Part shown: piece after piece, positions 1-7,351 of the stretch
Layout of the letters: every line of letters begins with the position of its first letter
Numbering within the stretch: the first letter of the stretch is position 1
NCBI RefSeq assembly: GCF_005843885.1
Contig: NZ_CP040443.1
Span: 4,650,001-4,714,000, forward strand
Reading direction: 5' to 3'
Origin: Escherichia sp. E4742
Lineage (GTDB): Bacteria; Pseudomonadota; Gammaproteobacteria; Enterobacterales; Enterobacteriaceae
DNA length: 64,000 bases
Notes under the pieces: model-generated
Told to the model about the DNA's origin: nothing
Databases searched by the model: none
The model's input: only the letters and a program-made list of their open reading frames with translations
Position numbers and translations under genes: made by a program

Positions 1-82
1 GCTGACATTATATTTATATACGTCTAGCATATAGGGGTGTCGCTGTTAATCTCATTTTAATGAGGCTTGTCAGTGCATGAAG

Positions 83-116
83 GGAGAGGGCGGGCTCGGC
101 TTTGCCCTCTCTTTTT
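83..116 (+). terminator. Rho-independent terminator
   Basis: An 8-bp stem (GAGAGGGC at 84-91 with GCCCTCTC at 104-111) is followed by five T on the + strand. It would end a transcript entering from outside the window. No coding frame is recognised in bases 1-151. Confidence 0.7.
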
Positions 117-151
117 CATGACTCCATTTAGCTTCAAATACTTGTTAAAAT

Positions 152-712
152 TCATTGCGTTACTGCAAGGGATTGATTAATAATTCCAATTAATGTATTT
201 ATTTTTTCATTTATCTTGATGTGTTTTTTCTCTTGTTCAAGAGAAAGCTTCCTGAATTCATTTTCTCTGCTCGGCACAGCAACTATCAATTCTTCATAAA
301 TCTCCTTTGCTCCTGATACTTTCGCCAACTCACTGCTGTATTTTTCAATAAGAGACTTTATTTGGATATTTACATTTCTGTGTTCATGGTTGGTAGCACT
401 TGAAACAAGTTGACAGGAAGACTTTGGGGTTGCCTCAATTAATTCCACGCATTCTGTTGCGATATTAAATTCTGATGTGACTGAGTATAAATATTGATAC
501 ACGCCTGTTTTTCTTACTTTGTTTAATAATCCTTTTCTAACCAGGGATTGAATTTGGTTATAAGCAAAAGCTTTTGCCTTTAAATAATTTTTCGGAAGTG
601 AAAATCGCTCGATAAGAATTTTTGCTACTTCGTTACTGGTGAAGTTATCTTTGCCAATTAAGATGATTGCAGAAAATATGTACGACTCAGGGTTGGTTAC
701 TCGACTATTCAT
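152..712 (-). CDS. Hypothetical protein, 186 aa, divergent from an Xre regulator
   Basis: I do not recognise this gene. The open frame extends to a TTG at 724, but the ATG at 712 (MNSRVTNPES) looks the more natural start; neither has a good Shine-Dalgarno. The first 90 residues read like a small winged-helix fold: helices around a FTSNEVAKILIERF segment, then a basic recognition-like helix (AYNQIQSLVRKGLL) and a short beta hairpin. The C-terminal half is charged, predicted helical and possibly coiled-coil (LSLEQEKKHIKINEKI). There are no membrane segments or signal peptide. The gene is AT-rich relative to the backbone, which fits horizontal origin. It is transcribed away from the Xre gene at 809, and the shared spacer holds two palindromic sites, so it is probably controlled by that regulator. 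A DNA-binding or island-maintenance role is possible but unproven. Confidence 0.6.
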   Translation of the reverse strand: MNSRVTNPESYIFSAIILIGKDNFTSNEVAKILIERFSLPKNYLKAKAFAYNQIQSLVRKGLLNKVRKTGVYQYLYSVTSEFNIATECVELIEATPKSSCQLVSSATNHEHRNVNIQIKSLIEKYSSELAKVSGAKEIYEELIVAVPSRENEFRKLSLEQEKKHIKINEKINTLIGIINQSLAVTQ

Positions 713-733
713 ATGACAAAACAAGGCTGTTAA

Positions 734-782
734 CTTAGGATTGCTAAGTATACAACAATGACAGATACTTAGACAATCTAAG
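734..782. promoter_or_regulatory. Paired palindromic operators CTTAG-N5-CTAAG
   Basis: Two 15-bp sites with identical arms lie in the spacer between the divergent genes: CTTAG-GATTG-CTAAG at 734-748 and CTTAG-ACAAT-CTAAG at 768-782. Their centres are 34 bp apart, about three helical turns. This layout is typical of binding sites for a dimeric repressor that controls itself and a divergent gene. The obvious candidate is the Xre protein starting at 809. The symmetry is seen directly; the ligand is inferred. Confidence 0.65.
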
Positions 783-808
783 CATTCGAGGCCAATGAAG
801 ATGAATCA

Positions 809-1141
809 GTGTCTGAAAAAAATCCAATACCAGAACGACTTAAGGAAGCGAGATGCAGGGCGGGTTTATCACAGCGCTCTCTGGGTCTCCTTGTTGGCTT
901 TGATCCCGCATCGGCTAGCAGTCGTATGAATCATTATGAGAAAGGACGCCATGTCCCCGATATTGATACGCTTCGACGAATGGCGGCAGAGTTAAACGTA
1001 CCGTTGAACTATTTTTTTTGTGATGATCAGACAACAGCAGAACTTGCATTACTCATCTCCCGAATGACAGAGGAAGAGCGAAGTAACCTTATCGAAGCAC
1101 TAAAAACGTCTTCAGGTGTAAAATATGCTGACAAAAAATGA
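809..1141 (+). CDS. Xre-family helix-turn-helix regulator, 110 aa
   Basis: A cytoplasmic DNA-binding protein of the HTH_3/Xre (lambda Cro/CI-like) family. Residues 8-68 form the five-helix domain: RLKEARCRAGLSQRSLGLLVG with recognition helix around DPASASSRMNHYEKGR, then PDIDTLRRMAAELNVPLNYFF. The short C-terminal tail is acidic and helical, perhaps for dimerisation. The start is a GTG; nearby ATGs at 795 and 801 are in another frame. The downstream DUF2384-type ORF overlaps its end by 17 nt in a different frame, so the two are likely translationally coupled. It probably represses its own promoter and that of the divergent ORF through the palindromes at 734-782. The product resembles the N-terminal half of RES-Xre antitoxins, but stand-alone regulators of this size are common in islands. 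Confidence 0.8.
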   Translation: MSEKNPIPERLKEARCRAGLSQRSLGLLVGFDPASASSRMNHYEKGRHVPDIDTLRRMAAELNVPLNYFFCDDQTTAELALLISRMTEEERSNLIEALKTSSGVKYADKK

Positions 1142-1319
1142 TGTTATACAAAAGGCTATTGATCTTTTTGAAGGTAACGAAAGTGCAGCATTAAACTGGT
1201 GCAATGAACCAAACAGAGCATTACAGTGGAAAACGCCCTCTGAGATAATGGACTCAGAAGAGGGGGCGTTGAAAGTTGCCATGCTCATTTTTCGAATAGA
1301 GCAAGGCGTTTATTCATGA
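1125..1319 (+). CDS. MbcA/ParS/Xre antitoxin-type toxin-binding domain protein (DUF2384-like), 64 aa
   Basis: The 64-residue product carries the hallmark order of the DUF2384/MbcA-ParS C-terminal domain: a helix (AIDLFEGNESAALNW), then NEPNRALQWKTPSEIMDSEEG, then a final helix ending RIEQGVYS. In RES-Xre toxin-antitoxin systems this domain binds the RES toxin and is normally fused behind an HTH domain. Here the HTH protein is a separate, overlapping ORF (809-1141), and no RES toxin is visible nearby. An AGGTG Shine-Dalgarno lies about 6 nt before the ATG. Family membership rests on motif recognition. Whether it is a working antitoxin, a remnant of a split antitoxin, or a partner of the island regulator is open. 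Confidence 0.7.
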   Translation: MLTKNDVIQKAIDLFEGNESAALNWCNEPNRALQWKTPSEIMDSEEGALKVAMLIFRIEQGVYS

Positions 1320-1334
1320 TTTACGACCCATCTT

Positions 1335-1361
1335 ATTTCTCCAACTAACGGTTGGAGAAAT
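1335..1361. terminator. Bidirectional hairpin between converging transcripts
   Basis: An 11-bp perfect inverted repeat (ATTTCTCCAAC / GTTGGAGAAAT) with a 5-nt loop sits just past the DUF2384 stop and faces the end of the recombinase operon. A short T run on either side could let it serve both directions. No long U tract is present, so strength is uncertain. Confidence 0.55.
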
Positions 1362-1435
1362 TTGGGAAGGTAAGCAATATACAGAATGACGGAAAGAAAT
1401 CGTCCATGCCCTTTGCCGAAAAATTACAACCAGCA

Positions 1436-1870
1436 TTATGACGACTTGTGTAACTCCCGAATTACATGTTTGGCCAACAGACTTTCCACCGGAATAACCG
1501 TATTGATTTTTACCGCTTTGACAATTTCTATCAACGACAGGGTATTCTGCGCCAGTTGGTCTCGCAGCTCACTGACTTCCGCCTGCAACTGCTGGTTTCT
1601 GGCCAGCAAGGCCTGACGGGTTTTGCGGTTGACGTATTGCTGTTTTTCTTTTGGGCGTAGATTCAATGGGCCAAGTTGCTGATCAACATAGGCAGCAATT
1701 AGGCGTTTTCGCTCAAGGCTGCTCAGCGTACTTAAACCACCGTTAACGATACCTTTTGCCTTGAGCCGAATATGCAGGGCCTTGGCGGAAATAGGGGACT
1801 TGTCAAAGCCTTCAACCAGCATCAGTTGTAATTCGTGCTCGATCAGTGTGTCCAGTTCCTTGCCGCGCAT
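1436..1870 (-). CDS. ginD: Small helical accessory protein of the recombinase operon (GinD-like), 144 aa
   Basis: This is the fourth gene of the recombinase operon. Its ATG overlaps the stop of the preceding recombinase gene by one base (TGATG), implying translational coupling. The N-terminal two thirds is helical and basic (IRLKAKGIVNGGLSTLSSLERKR). It is followed by a leucine-spaced heptad stretch around residues 85-115 (ALLARNQQLQAEVSELRDQL) that should form a coiled coil. No catalytic motif is seen. By position and length it corresponds to GinD of GInt islands and, more distantly, to TnpC of Tn554-type elements, small proteins associated with recombination or its orientation. The gene name is assigned by this analogy and should be confirmed by alignment. 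Confidence 0.65.
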   Translation of the reverse strand: MRGKELDTLIEHELQLMLVEGFDKSPISAKALHIRLKAKGIVNGGLSTLSSLERKRLIAAYVDQQLGPLNLRPKEKQQYVNRKTRQALLARNQQLQAEVSELRDQLAQNTLSLIEIVKAVKINTVIPVESLLAKHVIRELHKSS

Positions 1871-4236
1871 CAGTCGTTCTCCTGCATCAATTGTTGGTAT
1901 TCAAGTGCAAAAAGCTGGGCCAGTGTACGGACTTTGCCCTCGGTGATTACTCCACCAGACAACACACTCTCCGCAGCAACCAGTTGTTGAGTCTTGGCAC
2001 GACGCTGCCATTGTGCTTGTATTGCCTCGAGTTGCTGTAACCGTCGTTCGATGTCGGCCAGTCTGGTCTGGTAGTCAGGCTGATGTTGTGTAAGTTGGGT
2101 CAACTTCGAATGTGCTTGCTGTAACGCCTGTTTTTTGGCAATCAGATTGGGTAGCTCATCTATCCGGCCTGTCAGCGTGAAATGTTCACAAAAGGCAGCA
2201 CTCTGGCATTTCAGTCGATAAGGACATCCCCAGAGGTTAACTTCCCGCATACAGGAGCCAAATTTCAGCGGATACATCACGGCATGTCTTGCCACCATGG
2301 CAGAGGCTTGCTCTGGTCCTTCTGCGTCGCGGATTTCTTCAAAGGCGGCAGCAACATCTTCAAAGAGGCCGTCAGCAAATGACGCCTCGACAAACCTAGC
2401 TACATCATCCCGATCGTCAAAAGTATGCAGGTTGGCTTTGATGGTATTGTCCAAAGTCATGTGTTCCGTGACCGCCAGTTGGCCGGTCCGTTTGACGATT
2501 TCCAGTGGCGTAGCAACGGAGGACGAAGAGGGCGCGGCAGTTAGTGCTGTCGATATCGGCTGCAAGGGCACCAACGAGGCTGCTTTTCGCCGTTCTGCAA
2601 GCGCCAGATGCTGATAGTGCTGATTCTGCGTGATGTCCACTCTCCCCATCAGCATTGCCTGTAAGTGGTCAGCGATATCCGCAATGGCAAGAAAGGTATT
2701 GATGTTGTGCCGGGGAATGTGGGTACGCATCCGGGTGGGGGTACCATTCTCTTCCAGTAATTGATATTTGCTGAATACTGATCCATCAGGCTCAACATTG
2801 CCTAAAAATTTATTCATAAGTGTGTTAGTGAAGGGTATCGGTATAGCCAGCAAAGCCAGTGTGCGCTTTAATGCCAGCGAACCCTTCTCATGTAGAAATA
2901 ACAGGTCTTCGTAGTTAACTTCGTAGCGTTTGCCATTTTCCATCCAGGCGTGCGTACAGGGTTCGTTGGCATTCGTCAGGCCAAATTCGGTCTTGATGTA
3001 CTGATTAAGGTCAGTCTTGGAATAATAGATAGATTTGCTGTTTTTTGGCCCTGGCATTTCTTGAACGGGCAGCACACCTCGTTTGCTGAGGGCTTTGGAT
3101 GTTTTGTCTCGTTGTCCTGCCCGGCCACGAAAGCTTGAGGTGGTTTGTGTGATGTACGTCACCACATCATCCAGTTCGACTCGTTCACCGGGCAGGGCGC
3201 TGATGGCCTGTGGCAGGTAATCAGTAAAAGATTTCGCCCGTAGATAGGTCAGATGACTGCGTATTGGTGCGGTCAATATTTTAACGGAACTGAATATACT
3301 CTCGACCAGAGGTGCTGCCAGCGGTTCTACCCAATGCGTTCGCTCCCCTGCACCTTTGACACCAACATAACGGATACCAAGGAAATAATCGGGTAATCCC
3401 TTGTCCTGAAACCGCTTGCGGATTGCCGGATCATCAATCTGGCGTTTAAACAGCGCATCCTGTCTGAGATTAAACGTTTCAATGGAGCGAAAGCCGGTGA
3501 TAACCAATAACAACAGGCAATTTAACGCAATTTTCTCAGCATCACTTTCCACCCGCTGGATTAATGCAACTATGTTCAGAAAACCACGAATGGTAATCAA
3601 CGCATCTTCACCATCGGTAGTGGTATCAGCCAGCGTGTACTGCTGTTTCAGCGCCATGGTTTCCCGGGCTTTGCGGGTGAGGTTGGTTTGATTGGTATAT
3701 TGCCCATCGGACACATATTGCAATGTCACCAGTGTGAATGACTGGTGATTAACCAGTTTTTGCAGACTGACACAACGTCCTTTGTAATTGGCGGTATTGG
3801 GATCCCCTAGAGATGAAGCTGTGCTGAGGTTATCCATCGACCGTTGAATTACCCCTGTGGTTAGATACACTGGGTGGGTTTGCCCGGTCAACTCAAATAG
3901 TGAGTGGTACCAGCGCTTCAAAATCATCAGTGTTGCCACTGCCACCGCTGGGGATATACTTCGATTTCTCCTCCGATACACCAGTACCAGCAGGGCTTTC
4001 ATAAACCGGGCATAGTCTTCTTCCACGGCATGACGCCCCTCAATACCTTTGGTACGGCTGATTTCATCAAAGCGTAATTTATTTTTGCCATTACCACGTA
4101 ACCAGCCACTACCATTGCTGCCGCAGACCCAAACAGGGTCATCCCATGACTGATCGAAGTCTGCCGCCAGATGCTGTTCAAACCAGCTTTGCTGCTCGGT
4201 GATAAAGGCGTGAAACTGCGCAAAATGTTTTTTCAT
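1870..4236 (-). CDS. ginC: Large tyrosine recombinase (GinC-like), 788 aa
   Basis: The third recombinase of the operon. The open frame continues 11 codons upstream, but the ATG at 4236 forms an ATGA overlap with the stop of the previous gene and has an AGGCGG-type ribosome site, so MKKHFAQFHAF is taken as the start. The catalytic domain is recognisable: first Arg in TGFRSIETFNL (about residue 260), the HxxR-H box in THIPRHNINT (about 530), and MGRVDITQNQHYQHL carrying the nucleophile Tyr. The protein is about twice the length of ordinary integrases. It has a C-terminal cysteine cluster (GSCMREVNLWGCPYRLKC..FC) resembling a zinc-binding site, and a final glutamine-rich coiled coil. Acting together with GinA and GinB in integration and excision is inferred from operon structure and GInt precedent. 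Confidence 0.75.
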   Translation of the reverse strand: MKKHFAQFHAFITEQQSWFEQHLAADFDQSWDDPVWVCGSNGSGWLRGNGKNKLRFDEISRTKGIEGRHAVEEDYARFMKALLVLVYRRRNRSISPAVAVATLMILKRWYHSLFELTGQTHPVYLTTGVIQRSMDNLSTASSLGDPNTANYKGRCVSLQKLVNHQSFTLVTLQYVSDGQYTNQTNLTRKARETMALKQQYTLADTTTDGEDALITIRGFLNIVALIQRVESDAEKIALNCLLLLVITGFRSIETFNLRQDALFKRQIDDPAIRKRFQDKGLPDYFLGIRYVGVKGAGERTHWVEPLAAPLVESIFSSVKILTAPIRSHLTYLRAKSFTDYLPQAISALPGERVELDDVVTYITQTTSSFRGRAGQRDKTSKALSKRGVLPVQEMPGPKNSKSIYYSKTDLNQYIKTEFGLTNANEPCTHAWMENGKRYEVNYEDLLFLHEKGSLALKRTLALLAIPIPFTNTLMNKFLGNVEPDGSVFSKYQLLEENGTPTRMRTHIPRHNINTFLAIADIADHLQAMLMGRVDITQNQHYQHLALAERRKAASLVPLQPISTALTAAPSSSSVATPLEIVKRTGQLAVTEHMTLDNTIKANLHTFDDRDDVARFVEASFADGLFEDVAAAFEEIRDAEGPEQASAMVARHAVMYPLKFGSCMREVNLWGCPYRLKCQSAAFCEHFTLTGRIDELPNLIAKKQALQQAHSKLTQLTQHQPDYQTRLADIERRLQQLEAIQAQWQRRAKTQQLVAAESVLSGGVITEGKVRTLAQLFALEYQQLMQEND

Positions 4237-5783
4237 CGCACACCGCCTTTTTCTTGATGAAAACGGCAACGGGCAATCACGGATTGAATTTCAAATTGTG
4301 TGGTTTCATGGATGGAAATAAGTGGATTGCGGGCGTTGCCAACACTGTCTGAAATGGAAATCAATTCATCGACTTCTTTAACTACACTCTCCAGCACCGC
4401 CTGGTGGTCACCATCAGTAAAGGGGCGGTAATACAGGCAACCGTAGCAGCAGCGTACTTCACAGAACGGACATTCGCCATCATCTCTGGAGCAACCACCA
4501 ATCCCATCATGCAACTGATCACCGACTATGCCGACCACGCGCTGGCCTTGCCATTCCGTTGAAGAGGTCAGTTCACCTGTCAACATCATAGCTACCATGT
4601 TTTGCCATACCGGATTGGTACCCAATGCTTTGGCTCGAATCAGTGCCAGCGCAGGCGTCGCCAGGATGTAATACTTGGCAACAGTAAGTGAGGTATGTCC
4701 CAGAATATGCGCAATTTCTTCGGCGCTGCCCCCTTGCATAGCCAGTGAATGGCCCACGTTGTGGCGCAAGTCGGTCGGCGTAATGGTTGGCAAAGCCGCT
4801 TCGCCACGCGCTACGGCAGCCTGATAATCTGGAGGACTGAATCTGAGGATGGCCTTGCTAATCGCCTTGGACACATAAAATGATGCAGAGTGACTAAATT
4901 CAAATAACTTGCCATCAGGTTTTAGTTGCGCTCGCTCGATATAGTGCCTAATCAACGCGCCGATTTCCGCTGGAATCGCCAAAAACAGACGTTCAGTCGT
5001 TACGCGCCGCTGTTTGGCGTAGGGCAGAAGTAAGCTATAGCGTATTAACCCGGTTTCGGGGTTTCGGGTATCAATGCGCAAATCTTTTGTTGCCAGCTTG
5101 GCCAGTTGTGCCGGGCGGGCTCCGGTGACATAAGTCAGTCCCAGAATTGCTGCATCTCGAATGGTGTTCAAACTGTAGTTTTCGCCATAGCGAATCGACG
5201 TAGCCATTTCAAACAAGCCTTTACTGATCATGCTTTTTTCGAGCGGATCCAGAACATGGTCGATTTCCTGATAGATGTCCCAGTCGTGGGAATGCGGGCG
5301 AGGGATAAATTCGAGGTCTTCGTAATCGTCGAGGGTGAAACCGGGGAATGCTTCGGCACAGAGGATTTTTAGGCCGAAAATGATGTAGTAGAAATATCGA
5401 GGATCAATTTCCTGAGTTTCAAGGTAATCTTTCAACACCGTAAAAGTGAAAGCAGATTGGGTTATGCAATGATCAGTTGCCAAAGACCAGGCATGGAGTA
5501 CACCAGGAATCTGGGCTGGACACTTGGCAGATGCATAACGGAAGCAAATATATTTGGTTAATTGGTTGCTGATTTTATCCCGTCGGAAGTGGGCATAGCA
5601 GCGGCTGCCTGAATAATCGAATACCCAACTGTCACTTGTTGAATTAATATATTTATCATCGAAATAATCTGCCGACTTGAGATAAATGCCAGCAGGTATA
5701 TCAACTTTTGAAATACTTTCAACAAATGCAGGTGTATAAATGGTACTATTCGACTCATTTAACTGTTTATTGATTCGACTCAT
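4233..5783 (-). CDS. ginB: Tyrosine recombinase (GinB-like), 516 aa
   Basis: The second recombinase of the operon. ATG 5783 (MSRINKQLNES) is preferred over the in-frame upstream ATG at 5807; it overlaps the end of the upstream gene by 17 nt. The catalytic core reads TGARPAQLAKLATKDL (first Arg, about residue 225), TPTDLRHNVGHSLA (box II, where the usual first His is replaced by Thr), and ILGHTSLTVAKYY with the nucleophile Tyr near residue 375. After the core comes a cysteine-rich segment (GGCSRDDGECPFCEVRCCYGC), presumably metal-binding and unusual for simple phage integrases. The C-terminal region is helical. Function with the flanking recombinases is inferred; the name follows the GInt order. 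Confidence 0.75.
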   Translation of the reverse strand: MSRINKQLNESNSTIYTPAFVESISKVDIPAGIYLKSADYFDDKYINSTSDSWVFDYSGSRCYAHFRRDKISNQLTKYICFRYASAKCPAQIPGVLHAWSLATDHCITQSAFTFTVLKDYLETQEIDPRYFYYIIFGLKILCAEAFPGFTLDDYEDLEFIPRPHSHDWDIYQEIDHVLDPLEKSMISKGLFEMATSIRYGENYSLNTIRDAAILGLTYVTGARPAQLAKLATKDLRIDTRNPETGLIRYSLLLPYAKQRRVTTERLFLAIPAEIGALIRHYIERAQLKPDGKLFEFSHSASFYVSKAISKAILRFSPPDYQAAVARGEAALPTITPTDLRHNVGHSLAMQGGSAEEIAHILGHTSLTVAKYYILATPALALIRAKALGTNPVWQNMVAMMLTGELTSSTEWQGQRVVGIVGDQLHDGIGGCSRDDGECPFCEVRCCYGCLYYRPFTDGDHQAVLESVVKEVDELISISDSVGNARNPLISIHETTQFEIQSVIARCRFHQEKGGVR

Positions 5784-7173
5784 ATGCACTCCATTCGTCA
5801 CATACATGAGAAAAGGTTGCTCTCAGGGCCTCGTTATCCATAGCGATTCGGTGAAGATTGGCCGTATTAGCCTGCTGTGATAGAAATCTTTTGGCATAAA
5901 CATCAGGCATATGGCTATTGTGACTCCAGCCGCCAAGCAGTCGTAATTCATCCTTGGCTTCATCCATCAATCCAACGATAGAAAAATCCATGACAGCCTG
6001 GAGTGAGTCGGCCTTAGTTTTTTGAAGTTTTTCACGATAAATGCGTTGAAGTGTCAAATAAGCCCAGGTATGCCGGGTTATATGAGGCGAGATGCTTTCA
6101 ATGGCATCATAATATTCATCTGTTTTATATTCAGGATACCGCACACTCATAATGTCATCAATCCGGGTAAAGATATCATAAACTGCATGGTATGACAGTG
6201 GCGGGTGTGGTTTTTGGGTGGAAGTGAACAGAAAACTATGGGAGGCTTGAGGGCGAATTTTATTGATATATATATTTAGAAAATGAAAGTCCAGTTTATC
6301 TAATGCCAGCACCCGGTTTGCATAGACATTTTTTAATGAAGGCAATCTTTTTCGCTGATCCGAAACGTCGTCATCTACTGTGGTCACAATCAGGCTGAAC
6401 TGATCCCCTCGGAGATTTGGTTTGATCGAATGACACTCCAAAAGCAGTAATTCACTGACACGCAATCCGTAATTTAAAAGCAATCTGCAAATCAGAAAAT
6501 TACGTAGCTGGATTTCACCAGCGGGGAAGGGATTAAGTGGGTTTTTCTTTGAAATTGAACCGGGTGTAATGATTTGGTAAAAAGCCATGACCATCTCAGC
6601 AGTCAGACTTCGAAAGCGCTTATGGGTCGTGCCATTGTTCATCTGACGAGAATGGGTAAGAGTACGGAATTCTGCTTTATGTATCGATAACCGTCCCGTT
6701 AACTGCGTGGCAAGTCGTGTGAGCTCTTTAGGTGAGCCATCTATATATCTCGGCGAGATATACGTGTTAATCAAATATCTGATAAAACGAATAACCGAAT
6801 GTACATGCCTGATATTTGTACGACGTTGAGGCGTGGTCTGCGTCGTAGACCTTATGGTTAACGCTGGTACATATAAATGCGTATTTTCCAGATAATGAAA
6901 AAAGGCTGTAAGTTCATCAATGGCAATCAATGGATTGTGGTTCGAGGAATAGAAACTGAAGCAAAAAGTCACGCCATGTTTCTGGTGCCAGAATTCATAG
7001 AAAAACTTGAGCGCTTGAAGTGAAGAGGATTGCGTGGCTGATGAACGCAAAGCAAGATGGTCTATAAGATATATTACGGATATAAAAGCGGCTGGCGCGT
7101 GTGAGTATCCATCAGTGCCCATAAACGCTGCCGTTGGTTGATATTGAGTTGTGTGAGTATGAACACGCGGCAT
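5767..7173 (-). CDS. ginA: Tyrosine recombinase (GinA-like), 468 aa
   Basis: First gene of the recombinase operon and the one closest to hipA. The N-terminal half carries a SAM-like core-binding region that begins after about residue 35. The catalytic domain has first Arg in NYGLRVSELLLLE (about residue 240), box II SPHITRHTWAYL (about 370) and GGWSHNSHMPDVYAKRF with the nucleophile Tyr (about 430). His is replaced by Trp in the GGWS position, a common variant. The start ATG at 7173 lies within a cluster of repeated TATGAAC motifs, so its promoter may overlap recombination or regulatory sites. The gene is AT-richer than the backbone. In GInt islands the first gene of the set lies near one end of the island, which would place a junction between 7173 and 8980. 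Confidence 0.75.
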   Translation of the reverse strand: MPRVHTHTTQYQPTAAFMGTDGYSHAPAAFISVIYLIDHLALRSSATQSSSLQALKFFYEFWHQKHGVTFCFSFYSSNHNPLIAIDELTAFFHYLENTHLYVPALTIRSTTQTTPQRRTNIRHVHSVIRFIRYLINTYISPRYIDGSPKELTRLATQLTGRLSIHKAEFRTLTHSRQMNNGTTHKRFRSLTAEMVMAFYQIITPGSISKKNPLNPFPAGEIQLRNFLICRLLLNYGLRVSELLLLECHSIKPNLRGDQFSLIVTTVDDDVSDQRKRLPSLKNVYANRVLALDKLDFHFLNIYINKIRPQASHSFLFTSTQKPHPPLSYHAVYDIFTRIDDIMSVRYPEYKTDEYYDAIESISPHITRHTWAYLTLQRIYREKLQKTKADSLQAVMDFSIVGLMDEAKDELRLLGGWSHNSHMPDVYAKRFLSQQANTANLHRIAMDNEALRATFSHVCDEWSAYESNQ

Positions 7174-7332
7174 TTAACCATCGTAAATGGTGTGGGTATG
7201 AACAAAGTAACCGACAAACATAACGTCATGCAAGAAGAAGATAGAGGGATAGGTAAGTGTATGATTGATCGTAGTCTGGGGCTGGTTATGAACTAAATGA
7301 ACGGCGGACTAAATTTAACATAATCTATGTTA
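7151..7332. repeat. Iterated TATGAAC motifs and a short inverted repeat upstream of ginA
   Basis: GTGTGAGTATGAACA (7151-7165) recurs as GTGTGGGTATGAACA (7190-7204), with a third TATGAAC around 7287. A perfect 7-bp inverted repeat, TAACATA-ATC-TATGTTA, lies at 7316-7332. Such iterons and short-spacer inverted repeats are what recombinase arm and core sites look like, but no function is shown. The rest of 7174-7351 has no gene. Confidence 0.4.
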
Positions 7333-7351
7333 TGCGCACCAAGAGTGTAGT

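Larger units (their letters stand above)
1436..7173 (-). mobile_element. Four-gene tyrosine recombinase module of GInt type
   Basis: Three consecutive, mutually dissimilar tyrosine recombinases (468, about 516 and 788 residues) are followed by a 144-residue helical protein, all on one strand with overlapping starts and stops. From memory this is the arrangement of the ginABCD genes that define GInt genomic islands in Pseudomonas and other bacteria. It is also broadly similar to the transposition genes of Tn554 (two tyrosine recombinases plus a small TnpC). The module is near hipA, separated from it by an insertion sequence. The genes at 152-1319 would then be island cargo. Island ends were not identified: no flanking direct repeat could be assigned, and the far end may lie before base 1. 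Confidence 0.75.

Noticed and set aside
152..1319. A RES-Xre toxin-antitoxin locus
   Set aside because: No RES domain (Arg-Glu-Ser toxin) is visible in either strand nearby; only the antitoxin-type domains are seen.
1386..1616. + strand ORF of 76 codons opposite the ginD-like gene
   Set aside because: Shadow frame over a gene that is part of a tightly coupled operon; no ribosome site or family resemblance.
1436..7173. Tn554-type transposon
   Set aside because: Tn554 has two tyrosine recombinases and TnpC; here there are three large recombinases in a different size pattern, and no Tn554 cargo. Kept only as a distant relative.
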